From Tricholoma matsutake (taxonomy: Eukaryota; Basidiomycota; Agaricomycetes; Agaricales; Tricholomataceae): a DNA stretch of 64,000 bases. Numbering within the stretch: the stretch's first letter is position 1; the number at the start of each line of letters is the position of its first letter. The notes under the pieces were generated by a model that worked only from the letters and a program-made list of their open reading frames with translations, made no database searches and was not told where the DNA came from. Of the stretch, positions 12,061 through 23,338 are shown one piece after another. The position numbers and the translations under genes are program-made. The stretch spans positions 7,254,001-7,318,000 of the forward strand of contig AP026541.1 in assembly GCA_026075535.2 (NCBI GenBank), given 5' to 3'.

Positions 12061-13636
12061 AACTGGAAATTGTACATAACCCCGGAGGAAGGGCCTTGTA
12101 ATTTTGGAGCGTTCTAGATTAGTAGTTCGTGGAGCATTTAATCTTAAAAACATCTTGTCACAATGGAAGGGATATGTTGACAACGGCATTATTTCGTATA
12201 ACTGGATCTGGCGCATCCTTCCCGGACTAAAACCTATTTCCGAAGCTGGGACTCCCAAAGATGTATGACTTCATACTAGTAGCTTGGGACAGAATTCTCA
12301 TAAAAGGGAAGCGTACCAGCTTTCTTTCTGAAAATTCAGAACGTGCCCTGAAGTGGCAGCCGTGATTAGAGTGCCTGTAAAAAGGAGGAACACTCGAAAC
12401 ACCAAGCCCTGCCCATGCGTAAACAAGAAAAATAAATTGAGAGAACTTATTGGAGCCGAACCAAATTCGGGGTTCAGAGTCAGACAAAATGCTTCAAGGA
12501 CGCAGCGTGTAGTATGTTCACATCCAGGTGACCGTCATCACTGACCACCTACCTGGAGCAACGTGATTATTAGGCCCTTGATTCTATATGATTCTCCCGC
12601 GAAATATGATCTATACCTAACCAGACTCACTTTAATGGTAGGAGTGAACCGAAGTTCTGTGCTCATAGAATATTGATCGGCTAGTTCAGGGTGAATAGTT
12701 GCCCAATATTTTTCTACGATGCCAACATCCTGAAATGGAGAGAGGCTCTTCCAAATAACTGAGTACGGGCGCCGCGTATCTCTGCTCAGACACAGACTTC
12801 CTGGCAATCCTGTATTATCCTCCCGTAGGTAAGTAAACGTTGAGTAAACGCAGACTCCCAACATTTAAGTTATTTTATATTTTATTCTAAATTGCGGCGC
12901 GGAGCGTTGATCTTGCATTATGTGTGACAAGTATAAGCATAATGGTTTGTCGAGGTATCCGTATGAAGCATAAGTAAAAATGAGGCAATCATTCAACTCG
13001 ACGAAACGTCCAGATGTATCACATGATACGAACTTGTATAACCATTCAAGGAAACATTTTGAGGCCAGCAAGATTTGAGAAAAAAGTTGTATCATGGCAT
13101 CTCAGAAACTACAAGCCTGACAGCTGATTAAAATACTGTAAACCGGTTTTGAAAAAAAAAAAACACAAACATGTGGCATGGTAACGGGGTGCTTACTCCA
13201 CCATGGCTGATAATGGACTTGTCTCACTCATCAACTGACATACACGTACAAAATTCAAATACACACCCAAGAATTTCTAGCGCAGCACAATGCGCAAGGC
13301 AAACGAATCACAGTGTGATAGGTTATCGTGACATCATAGGCACGTGTTGGAACATCAAGCGAGCTAATGATAAAAAAACCGTAGTTCTAACAGTTTTTTA
13401 ATTGGCTGGAATAGCTGCGCAAGCTACTTACCCCGCTGTTTTGCGATATTTATATCCTACAGTGCGTACGAAGATATCGCGCCGAAGATATTCAAAAGAT
13501 ATCTGTGCACTGCTACCGTGAATCAATTCACATCGGAGAAATCCGATCGTTAATTGGTGCACGGGGTCCCACCGCAAACCAGCTTCTCGGATTTCTCCGA
13601 TGTCGAACTTAACTAAGTACTTCGACTCTCCAGAAC
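12061..13636. other. Long stretch without a supportable gene
   Basis: Several frames of 60-110 codons exist, mostly on the minus strand (12538-12864 and 12865-13095 abut), but none shows a recognisable motif or a convincing splice chain. An A-run lies near 13151. The last 200 bases are presumably the promoter of the cyclin gene. Confidence 0.45.
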
Positions 13637-14982
13637 ATGTCCACGAGCAGTCAATGGTTGTTTCCACTATCAGCACTTCGAGCCACCCCCACAGGTTATT
13701 CACCTGAAAAGGAGTTCTATGACCGAGCGAGAGGCGTCGAATTTCTTTTTCGCCTAGGATCGTCACTTGCACTGTTCGTCGTCAGTTTTGATGTCATGAA
13801 TGTCTTTTACCTTTTACAGTCCCAGTTCAGCCATTTTCACCGCAGCAACCTGGTTCCACAGATTCTACATGAGATATTCAATGGAAGATTTCCACCGCCA
13901 GGTAAGCCATTCCGATCTCGCCGCTGCCTCCGACCTCTAAAAAAATACCATTTTAGGACGTTGCAGCATCATGCATCTTTCTTGCCACTAAGACTGAGGA
14001 ATGCGGCCGAAAGCTCCGAGATGTAGCGAGGGTCTGCCAAGCTAAGATCAACGGTGTTGATATATCTCATATACCCGCGGACAGCAAAGTATGTGTCACG
14101 GTTATATGTTTAACTGAGGCCGAACATCCTCTAGGAAGTGGAACACTGTCAATCTACAATTTTATTAAATGAGGAAGTTTTACTCGAGGCCCTCTGTTTT
14201 GATTTTGTCGTGGAAAGTCCACATGCTGAGTTGGTCGAACTGTTTGATGCACATGAAGAGAGTCATTTGATACAAGAGTATGCATGGAGCCTTGCGCACG
14301 ACTCGTTTGTGTTCCGCTCCCTTTCCCTTTTTCTATGCGGTTCATGAATTTTGATATTAGGTATCGAACTCCGATGTGTATCCTATATCCCCCTAAGGTT
14401 GTTGCAACAGCATGTTATGTCCTCGCGCAACGCATCTTTGATGGACCAAACTCTTCTTCTCTTGATGCTCGTATTTCTGCTGCCGCACCCTCGGCATCCT
14501 TACCCACGCCTCCTTCGCACAAACCACCATCGCCTGACGCTTCACGATACGCCATCGAATATTTCACATTCGATAAAGAAGAAATATCTTCTGTTTCAGG
14601 TACAAATTCCTGCCGTATCTGTGTTGATCTGATTTTAATTGTTTTACAGAGGCATTGAGCATTCTTTTGGAGTTCTACTCTTCCCAAGATGTGCAAACGA
14701 CTTTTCCGTATCTTTCTTCCATCACTTCGGTACGTTCCTTGTGACACCTTCGATCTTCGCTGTATGGTTAATTCACAGGTCCTCCCTCCAACATTATCTA
14801 CAAAACCTCATTTGTACAATACTTTATCGCAAAGCGCACCCCCTACACTTGCTACAGACACGACGCTCGATGCACCGGGTTGGACCCCAAACTCGTCACA
14901 TGGTGGGGACACACCCTCTGGAAGTCCCCCACATGCCAAAAGGTCTTCTCGGTCAGAAAAACGCCGCCTTGATCTGAGTTGA
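13637..14982 (+). CDS. Cyclin of the CTD-kinase type (cyclin K/T, Ctk2/Pch1-like)
   Basis: Seven exons close in frame: 13637-13773, 13820-13901, 13957-14088, 14135-14304, 14361-14599, 14650-14729, 14779-14982 (347 aa). The first cyclin box is clear: SSAIFTAATWFHRFYMRYSM, then DVAASCIFLATKTEECGRKL, then ILLNEEVLLEALCFDFVVES. The second box begins PPKVVATACYVLAQRIFDGP. The C-terminus is Ser/Pro-rich and ends in a basic RSEKRR stretch. Cyclins of this class partner CDK9/CDK12-type kinases that phosphorylate the RNA polymerase II C-terminal domain. The class is well supported; the choice among Ctk2, Pch1 and cyclin K is inference. Confidence 0.82.
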
Positions 14983-15053
14983 ATTTTGTGAGATGATCCA
15001 TATCACCATCCCATGACACACGTTTTTCCAATTAATATTGACGTACTGATAGT

Positions 15054-16623
15054 TTATGCCAACCAGTCACCTAGACGCATGTTGGTTGGTTCCAGTGTAT
15101 CGACCAACGGACCATTTGGAACCAAACCAGTCGCTAGATCTTGGGACGCTGGGCCACTCGCATCATCCATCCAATTTCTAATCTCTGCGGGTGACCACGA
15201 TAGCCGATTCATTAGGCCTGTGTCTTCAAACATTGCTTCGGACAAAGTACTTCGTACACCAGCAGAAGAGCCGAAATCTATGAAGTGGGAATCAGTGTAT
15301 CGAACAGATAGTAATGCGCTTCAACGTACCATCATTCTTTCCCTCCCAGTTCGACTCTGAGCTGGCCGGTGTAGGTATGCTAGCTTTAATCTGTGAGATA
15401 GCAACAGGGAGCATGTAATGTGCCAATGGTTCTGGTACCTACATAAACAGGCTGTAAGCCAGTATTTCTTACGATGCAGACGCATGCGGCAAGACTGCAT
15501 TAACTTAGTCACGTACCTTCGGAGCTGAACTGCAGCCTGGAATACGCATAGCAGCAACCGTCCAGAAGGTTAAAGCTTCCGTGATTGTTGGGTTATACAT
15601 ATCGAAAGTGTATACGCCCGTAACAAATGCTGCCGTCCAACCTGACACCAGGATTAATCTGCCCATCACAATTGCGACCATTAACCTACCAGTAGAAAAC
15701 ACTCCAAAGACCCAATTATCATACGAGGTGAGCACGAACCAATGTGTCCGTCTCTTAACGCAGAGATCCCATATCTGCCTAATTAATGACCCGTGGACTC
15801 CTGAGTGTTGTACGGAATACTCACTTTGGCCCAAAGCCTTTCTTTGCTTTGAAGAGATATAGGAAAAGCGTTGCCCAATTTCCGAAAAGGGGGAAACTTA
15901 ATGGACATATGATACAGGCTATTCGAAGTCCAAAAGCTGTTGTGCTTACTGATCTACATTCAGAGAATTCTCTCATGTCCTGTTCCGACAAGATCCATGG
16001 AGGTTGAAATGCAATTATCGCTGAATTCCTTGCGTTCATTGGGGAGTCCAGATCCATGGTTGACCATGTAAAATACTGGAAAATAGACTCGTCTCCATCG
16101 CAATCATTGCCAAGGATGAATCTCCATCCCTTCGATTGAGGACACAAGAAATGCACAACATGCTGCACTATTGGTAGTGGAAAACTTTTGAGCCATGATA
16201 TCATCCTGGAGGCTTCTGTCAATATGGACTTGAAAGAAAAATGACCGCTGCCGTACCCAGCCATATTCTCGGGAGGTTTTCTTGTCACTTCTAGCGAACT
16301 ACAACGCGGATCAGTGAGACAAGGGATCGTGAATGGTAAGTCGACGGAATCCTCAGGAATAATGGCGTCTATCCCTAAGAAGAAATTCAGTGCTTGTCGT
16401 GAAGGAGAAGTAAAAATGACGGCGTACAAGAGGTTATCCTTTGATCCATACTCTCCTCCCTGAGCGAGTAAATACTTTCAAGCCGTCTCCATGTCTCTGG
16501 ATAGACGCTGAGAAAAATTTTGTGGCTTTTGTGGCCACTAGGAGGATGCCAATGTGCGGACTCTTGAAGATTCGGCGTCATGGCGGGAAGGACAGAATAG
16601 CGCAGACGAGATTTGAGGTCCAT
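15054..16623 (-). CDS. Predicted multi-exon protein with C-terminal membrane segments, function unknown
   Basis: Begins at the ATG at 16623 (MDLKSRLRYSVLPAM). It splices across 16450-16540 into GGEYGSKDNLLYAVIFTSPS, continues with FFLGIDAIIPEDSVDLPFTI, GWRFILGNDCDGDESIFQYF and SAIIAFQPPWILSEQDM, and ends GDWLA at 15054. Hydrophobic stretches (IACIICPLSFPLFGNWATLF and VFGVFSTGRLMVAIVMGRLI) suggest two or three transmembrane helices in the second half. Later exons include VPEPLAHYMLPVAISQIKA and MFEDTGLMNRLSWSPAEIRN. The consistent splicing argues for a real gene, but I do not recognise the family. Confidence 0.65.
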
Positions 16624-16933
16624 TGCTGACGCTGGTGTGGATGAAGGGGATTGACTTGGTCTTCAAGCTTCGAGGTGCAGCACATACTTTCAATAGTTTA
16701 TGAACAAGAGGCCCCAAAAACGAACAAAGAGCAGTTGTTATGTGAGTAATGTTACTAGTTACTAGTTAGGCTACAGTATTACCTTTTTGGGAAATTGTTG
16801 TAATACGGCCGCATGCTAATGTTGAATGTATCCTCGCAATACCTTCATCACGGTTCACAAATATCTTCTATTCGTATGTACAAATCAGGAGCAGTCAACA
16901 GTATAAGAAAACCCTGTCCCCGAAATCGGGTTC

Positions 16934-17287
16934 CTATTGAAAGCCGAGAGGTCCTTCCCTCTTCATCGTTGTGCAGTCACCACATATTGAAGGGCTCATC
17001 CTGATGGGGTTGTGCACTGGCTGTGCCATCAAGCGAATGCAGTTCGTCGACCTACAACCTATTCCCGCCTGTGAGCCAGATAGACTAATGATAAAAATAT
17101 GCACCTCCAACCAATGTGTACATGTCGCCCACTAAATAAGCAGTTTTGCTGAAGGCAGTCTTGTACGCGAGTAGCCATTGCATAAAAGTGGCCACATCCA
17201 GCATAGTATCGGCCGTCTTGAATCTGAGAAAGCGAGCCGTCATGAGAAAATTGGACGAAAAGGATGGATGCAAACGTTGTGGCACAT
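16934..17287 (-). CDS. Tiny Cys-rich CGHFYAMATR protein (82 aa)
   Basis: Three exons: 17276-17287 (12 nt, MCHN), 17112-17223 and 16934-17058. The sum is 249 nt, exactly 83 codons with TAG. The product reads on as GRYYAGCGHFYAMATRVQDC, then QQNCLFSGRHVHIGCRSTNC, IRLMAQPVHNPIRMSPSICG and DCTTMKREGPLGFQ. Ordered Cys/His pairs (CGH, DC-x4-C-x-F-S-x2-H, GC-x4-C, C-x2-DC) suggest a small zinc-binding fold. I associate this pattern with unannotated mushroom proteins and know no function. It shares the CGH and C-x4-C-x-F-S-x2-H core with 11546-12060. The short exons hide it from simple open-frame searches. Confidence 0.72.
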
Positions 17288-17969
17288 CGAATCGTCTAAG
17301 GAAGTAAAGAAGGTAAGACTGGGTTGGGACATCCCGATTCGAGTTTCAATTTATCCCGTTTTTCATGCTACGCAAAATAGTATATGCACGCCTTGTTCTT
17401 TGAGACCAAGCTGCATGCGGTCTGCAGCATAATGAGGGTCCCACAACGATTTTGGCAAAGAGATTACCTTGTAAGACATAACCAACGCTTATGCCAGCCG
17501 CGACGTATGCGCCAGACCAATACTAGACATTTTGATGCACGTGTCACCGATTGACACTCTCCACGATCTGGATTTCAACCACCAGTCGTGATATACTCCA
17601 TCCGATCGCCAGTCTGCACAACAATCGTCACGGTACGACAGGATAGAGAGCTAATAGACGCAGATCGGGTTCGCGAAAGCCACTCCACCGTGGCTGACAC
17701 GAGTTACTTGACTCATGGTCAGCCATAATCCTGGCATGGCCTCCACAGAACTTCTCGCCAGGTGGGGTGGCGTATTTTTGATGATTTATTAGATCAAGGG
17801 ATGAAGGTAAAGACACAATGTTTGCGGTAACTTGGTGCTTCGGACGGAGAACTATTCTGTCCTGGGTCTTTAGGCTCCCCGATTGCGAATTTTAGTAACA
17901 AGTTGTACTTTTTTCCGGACCTGTTGTGAAAGCATGAGACACCATGAGCTGCTTTCATGATTGAAGTTT
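17288..17969. other. Intergenic stretch between the Cys-rich gene and bS21m
   Basis: Only short frames without motifs. No gene is supported on either strand. Confidence 0.45.
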
Positions 17970-18458
17970 TTAACTTGCCTCGTGTGCAAATTGTCTTCTC
18001 CATCGCTCGCTGCTTAGCCTGCGGCGCTTTGCGCCCTTCTTCTCGTGTCTCTCCGTGAGCCTCAGCTGGTACCTGACTTTATTTCGTTGCAGAATGCTCT
18101 GGAGCTTCTGATACGCATCGGCGACATTCCCTCCAAAGACATTCACAGTACGACCTGTGGAATAGATGCGGTTGGATTAACTAGGGTCGGAAACCAACAA
18201 GAGAGTAAGACCTGAATAAGGGTTTGCTGGAGGGTATTGCAATAGATCCCGTTTGGCTTCGCTGGTTTTCGCCTCCCATAATTCGTCTATAGTGCGGAGG
18301 GAGACTGACTTTTTGGCAGGGTAGCTATCAACTAACCCCCATGTCGAAGATGAAGAGGGAGGAGCGGCATAGCAGCGAGCCTGTGACCATGCTGAAGGGA
18401 GTGCAGATTGACGTATCAAGGGACTTTGCAGGAGACGTAGTATAGATGCAGAGAACAT
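17970..18458 (-). CDS. MRP21: Mitochondrial small-subunit ribosomal protein bS21m
   Basis: Two exons, 18212-18458 and 17970-18154, sum 432 nt (143 aa plus stop). The N-terminus (MFSASILRLLQSPLIRQS, ARCYAAPP) looks like a mitochondrial presequence: basic, hydroxylated, no acidic residues. Across the intron the protein becomes RTVNVFGGNVADAYQKLQSI, then RNKVRYQLRLTERHEKKGAK and RRRLSSERWRRQFAHE. This is the S21 signature, including the RxER-HEKKGxKRRRLxSERW core. The protein belongs to the mitoribosomal 37S subunit. It ends soon after FAHE, slightly shorter than relatives that continue with further basic residues. It is divergent to the RWD gene, with 108 bp between start codons. Confidence 0.88.
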
Positions 18459-18566
18459 AGCTAGATGGTAGGCTTGCGATCTATACCATGGGAACTGCTA
18501 CAATGTAGTAAAGTTTAGGCATGTTGTTCATAATCACCAGGCTTTCAAGTTTATCGACTGCAACAG

Positions 18567-19637
18567 ATGTCCTATGAAACACTGTTAGAAGAACTCGAGG
18601 TAATCCGGTACCCTATAGTGCTCTTCAATCTGTTCATGCAGCGACACTCACTCCAGGTGTTGGAATCGATTTATCCTGCAGAACTTTCAAGTCCGTAAAC
18701 CATCTCATTCTAAGATTCACCCATGAAACTGAGGCTCATGTGAAGAATTATCCGAAAGGGACATTCAAATTGATGCTGAGCCAGACGATCCATTAGATGG
18801 TGGCGAGGAATGTAAGTCTTATAGCGAATAATATTTATGTGTTAAATATTTCGTTTGCTTCTCAGTGAGACTGACACTATGTGTTCATTACACCGAGGAG
18901 TACCCAGATCGCGTGCCAGACATGACCCTGCGAGCTGTGGAAGGGCAAGTAGACGACCAAGAGTTGCAAAGTCTCCTTCTCGAGCTTCGAAAAGTGGTCT
19001 GTAGCTGAGAAAGATCTCTAGATCAAGCCATCTCACGAAACTCTAACCGCCTTCAGGGAACGGAAAATCTTGGAATGGCCATGACATTCACGCTTGTCTC
19101 ACACCTTCGCGAAGTGTTATCACATCTTGTCCGGGCAAGGGTTGAGAAGCGCCGGCAGGAAGATATGGAGAGGGAACGGCTGGTGCTTGAGGTATTAACC
19201 TAATTCTATCTTGGATTTTCGCGATTACTGACTCCATAGCTCATGAAATACTCGCTAACTAGGAAGAGGAAGCGCGGACGCGGGGAACACCTGTTACATT
19301 GGAGTCTTTCAAAATATGGAAGGTCAAATCTGACCATGAATTTGCCATGAAGAAAGCGCGAGAAGAGGAAGAAAAACTCAAAGGATTGACACCGAAGGAA
19401 CGGGAGGAATGGAAAAAAATTGGCATGAGACCAAGTGGTAAATAAATGGCTTACGATCGAAGCGGTTCTCAAGTAATCTTGGTGCTAGGGCGTCAACTAT
19501 TCGAACGGGGTGGCAAAAATCTAGAGGACGACACTCTGTTGGAAGAGGGAACTGTGTCCGTTGACATCAGCCAATATGAAAGAGCGAGGGTAGAAGAAGA
19601 ACCAGATGAAGGAGTTACGTTCAGCGATAGCGATTAA
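18567..19637 (+). CDS. RWD-domain protein, Gir2/RWDD1-like
   Basis: Begins MSYETLLEELE at 18567 and continues through small exons (VLESIYPAEL, ELSERDIQIDAEPDDPLDGG, RLTLCVHYTEEYPDRVPDMT). This is the RWD fold with its conserved YPxxxP-like turn. A long charged helix follows (RVEKRRQEDMERERLVLE), then TPVTLESFKIWKVKSDHEFA and LTPKEREEWKKIGMRPS. The gene ends GRQLFERGGKNLEDDTLLEE and an acidic tail at 19637. The GRQLFE...D block after the helix is typical of RWDD1/Gir2. Gir2 binds Gcn1 and the GTPase Rbg2 and modulates Gcn2 signalling; that role is transferred from yeast. Confidence 0.83.
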
Positions 19638-19693
19638 CAGACCACCATACGGTGTATTCTAAAGACGATTCGAGGGAATGCAAAAATAACATC

Positions 19694-21481
19694 TTAAAAG
19701 CCCTGGAACATGCCGACCTCTCCTCCTTCTCCATCACTCATATCATCGCAATCAACCTCCTTGCACCCAAGCAGCGGCCTTCCTTCTTCTCTGAGATATC
19801 CATCGTCATCCACGTACAGCGGCGGACCTCTCGAGGTTGTTTCATGCAAGAGGTCTTCCCCTACAAGTTTGAACCACTCTAGTACAGGTTGCGTTGTCCA
19901 CCGGTCTCCAAACTCCGCGTCAGTTTGATACCAGCCGAGATGACCACCACCTGTAGTTAATTTTATGACGACCAGGCTGTTATCTCCACCATCCATAGGA
20001 ACATGCCGCACCACTGGATCGTCTGCAGCATTTATGGCCAGAAAAGGAACCCTGATGTCCTGAAGAACACAATGACTTGACGCCCAACGATAATACTCAT
20101 GAGCCGTCTCAAGTGGAAAAATGGGTGCAGACCCCCCGGCTACTCGAGTAAAAGTATCGTCAAACATCTCCAACGTGGGGTTTTTCAGAGCTAGCGTAAG
20201 AGACGCAGCTTTGGCTACCCTATGTTCAGAGTCCGCTGTAAGCGACTTTGCGTGCCGCCTCACCAATTTGACCAAGTTGCTCCCCATTCCTCTGGAATAA
20301 ATATGTGTTCCAACTAATGTGCTTAGTAGACTGGGGGTTCGGTAGTTAGAAACACACTCGCATTCCTATACGTAGCCAGAGTTCAGCCTTACATACCCAT
20401 CACTATTTCGTTTCAAGTCCCAAGGCTATCTGTCTGTCATTGATAGCCCAATCTGACAAATGTGGAGAGCTTACACAGCCGAGGGCACAGCCAGATACAA
20501 GTCTGCTACAATGGCCTTCTTCAGCAATGTATCTCGTCATTACGTTGGCGCCAAGAGAAAAGCCTAGGCCTAAAAGAGGAGCCTTAGGATACCGGTAGGC
20601 AATAAACATCAAGGCAGTCCGTATATCGTCTGTATAGCCAGCTGAATATAACTGTGGCGTGGTAATTGGAACACCTGCGCCTGTTGTCGGTTATTCAGAT
20701 GAGCACATAGCTGAAAAGGCAAGACAGACATCCGCGGAAATTGACGACGACAGCCCGATAGCCTAGTCCTCCTACCTCAACTGGGGCGCATGCTCTAGAC
20801 AGCAATGCTTTCACGTAAGGTTCATGGGATCCTAGCCCGTAGTATTTGACTCATGAGATTAAGCATTTCAAAAACAAGGTTGTTCCGCCTACCTCCACTT
20901 AAACCATGTTGAACCACCACGATCGGTGTATCATCCCTGAGATTGAACGATGCTATTGGTGCAAAGTCTAGGCCTCTAAAAGAGGAGTGAATGGATAACA
21001 GTATGAACAACCCCAAAACGGTCGCACAAGGTTCCTCCATCTCTCAGGCGAAGATATTTTCTGTTGAACACGGGTCTACTCAAGACCCATCATCCATAAT
21101 GTACCTCACTTGCCTGTCGTACTGCAGGTGATCGCGCTCTGAAAAGTCGCCGACCACGCTGTACAAGGTCTGTAAATGTCCGCTTCATCCTCTAAAGTCA
21201 GACTACATAACACGTTGCAAAATTATCACATACTTAAAAAGCCACCAGATAGGACGAAATTCAGTGAAGAGACTCTTGCATCTGGTTTCTACGAGTTCTT
21301 GCAATGATATGTGCTCTACATCATTCGAGTGCCTGTCCTTCCTCACAGCAAGGACAGAGGGTTTTGAAGACTCGGAGAAGTGAATGGAGGGGGAATTCTC
21401 TGTCAGACCAGTGCTGGTCACGGCGGTGCTGAAAGAAGCGCTGATAAAATCAAGTCCAATGACGCTGAGGAGTGCACCCAT
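19694..21481 (-). CDS. Alpha/beta hydrolase of the YheT/ABHD1-3 (EMB8) family
   Basis: Multi-exon. N-terminus MGALLSVIGLDFISASF at 21481, then GHLQTLYSVVGDFSERDHLQ (the family's G-HLQT entry), VVQHGLSGG, YRAVVVNFRGCAGVPITTPQ and LGLGFSLGANVMTRYIAEEG. The latter holds the GxSxG nucleophile elbow (G-F-S-L-G). The last exon has FLAINAADDPVVRHVPM with the acid residue, and TTGGGHLGWYQ with the catalytic His. The C-terminal tail is acidic, ending MFQGF at 19694. Family members act as acyl esterases or ethyl-ester synthases on lipids (yeast Eht1, Eeb1, YMR210W). Substrate is not deducible. Confidence 0.88.
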
Positions 21482-21894
21482 GAAAGCGACGCTAAGCAGA
21501 CTGTGTGAAGAGATTTACACTGACTCTCAGGCGCCATACTTGGATTGCTTCTTGTCGGGCGCATTAAAGCCGGCGGCGGCGGCGGCTACTTACATTCTAA
21601 TTTCAGAGTGTCAAAATTCTCGACTGATGCGTGAGGTAGATCTGCAACATTCTACGGCCAGTGCCATATCGGTGTCGATACCTTTTGGATTAGCTGCAAC
21701 GCAATATTTCACCTTGGTCTGATGCATATGAGAGCCGGGAGTTTAAATAAAACTGTTCGACTACGTTACATAAGCATCTACTCAAATAGTAAGTGGACTG
21801 GCAGTCTTGAACTCCTTCGATTGCTTCTTCTTTGCCCCACCACCCATGTTCAAAAAATACCAATGTCGCGTGAGTTTTGACCAATTGTTGCCAC
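21482..21894. other. Divergent intergenic region
   Basis: Space between the hydrolase and CCCH-gene starts. Contains a short GGC/GCC run near 21569-21586. No gene seen. Confidence 0.5.
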
Positions 21895-23311
21895 ATGGTG
21901 TAGACTGAAGTACCAGCTACGCGCTCATAGTATTTCGATTCTCGTGGCCGACCTTTGAAATCCCCTTGTAGTCAGGGCGATAGCTGTCGGTGCGCATTTT
22001 CTGTCCCCGCCTAGAGGTCGGTCTCATCGTTCATTTTTCCAGCTTCGTCCACCCAGAGGATCCCAATTGGCCTGGGCTTAAGCCTACGGATAAGCGCATC
22101 AATTTTGCATCTCCCGCGTCGCGTAGAGCCAGTGCAAACCTCACGGGGAAAACTAGATTTTCGCCAAAAAGGAAAGCGAGTTCTCCAGACGATCGCCCTG
22201 AGCGTCGTTCTGCTCCTCTTGTCTCCCAAAACGACCTTTTTCAGAAGTGTAAGATTGAAGCTGACGAGGCTGTCCGGGAAAATTATGGCCAATCTCGCCG
22301 AAGAAATGATGATGAACAAGGTCAGAACCGTAGCAGAGGTAGGGGGAGCAAAAGTAGTAGAGAACGTCGCTCGCGGAATCCTAGCGCGAGCTCCCAAAAA
22401 CCATACGAGACGCGAACTTATCATGCAATCGAGCAAGATAGATCACTCGCCGACCATACCTCCAAGCTCGGTTCATACAGATCGCGGACGGTTTGGCTAC
22501 CTGTCTCTCTGCCTTACACTAGGGTTAACTACCAGATCTTTCTAGATATCCGCAAACAAGAACAGAGAATTAAATGTTTCGTCGATCGATGCCGAAAACC
22601 AGTATAGTCGTATTTCTCGAAGCTCTTCGCCAAGTTTAGGAGGAAGAGTTGACGGAAAGAATGTGTCACCTTCCTCCGAGTCCAACTCTTCACTGGTTTT
22701 CGTAAATGGACCAGCTCCTCAGGAATTTGATCGCGCGAAAGAGCGTGCTAGTCGGGTCGTCGACCTGTTTCGCGATCTGTCAAGGTATGAGCACCAGTGT
22801 ACGATGAACGATGTAAGAATAAGACAGTCATTTCAGACTATGTCACAAGGCTACACAAGATCTCGAAGACCAAGCTAGGGAAGAAAAAAGGCTGAAAGCA
22901 TATACTGAGCTGGCATCCACGCTATCCAAGGTATCTGCATCCGCGGCAAACCTGGTCATGCCTGCTCTCGCAGATATTCTCCTTAAGCAGGCACAATGCA
23001 AACAACGTGCTGACGACAATTTCAAATCTATAGCCAAAGTTTGGGAAGAAGTCTTTGATACGTTCGTTGTCGAGATATCGCACGAGATAGATGTCAGATT
23101 AGAGGAGGCGATGAGAAAGAACCGTGAAGAAGCAGACGATGCCCGTGGTGCGCTAGGTTACAACAGCTTGTCGAGAGGATTGAAGAGACAGCGAAGCGAA
23201 CACTTCGGTTCGTGGACGGAAAACAACGGGGGAAAGGAAAATGAGGCAAGCTTCTTTGCAAGAAAGGATGAGGCAATGCAGGAGGAGAAGCGCCGACGAT
23301 TCGACGTCTAG
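21895..23311 (+). CDS. Coiled-coil protein with an N-terminal CCCH-like zinc finger
   Basis: Second exon 21931-21989 reads YFDSRGRPLKSPCSQGDSC. It splices at 21990/22043 to RFVHPEDPNWPGLKP, giving a C-x5-C-x3-H half of a CCCH finger. The remaining exons are basic and low-complexity (KPTDKRINFASPASRRASA, RGSKSSRERRSRNPS). A coiled helical half follows (DLEDQAREEKRLKAYTELAS, DDNFKSIAKVWEEVF), ending AMQEEKRRRFDV. The donor at 22785 and acceptor before 22837 join LSR to LCHKATQDLE in frame. The start is the weak point: only an ATG at 21895-21897 directly before a 33-nt putative intron fits the phase. CCCH fingers commonly bind RNA; function here is inference. Confidence 0.68.
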
Positions 23312-23338
23312 GATTACAGAGACGGAGACTGAGTCGAG

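Noticed and set aside
12538..13095. Two abutting minus-strand frames (12538-12864, 12865-13095) as a possible gene
   Set aside because: No shared domain, no convincing splice sites, no homology I can recognise.
22011..22436. 141-codon minus-strand frame
   Set aside because: Antisense to the CCCH-like gene's basic exon.
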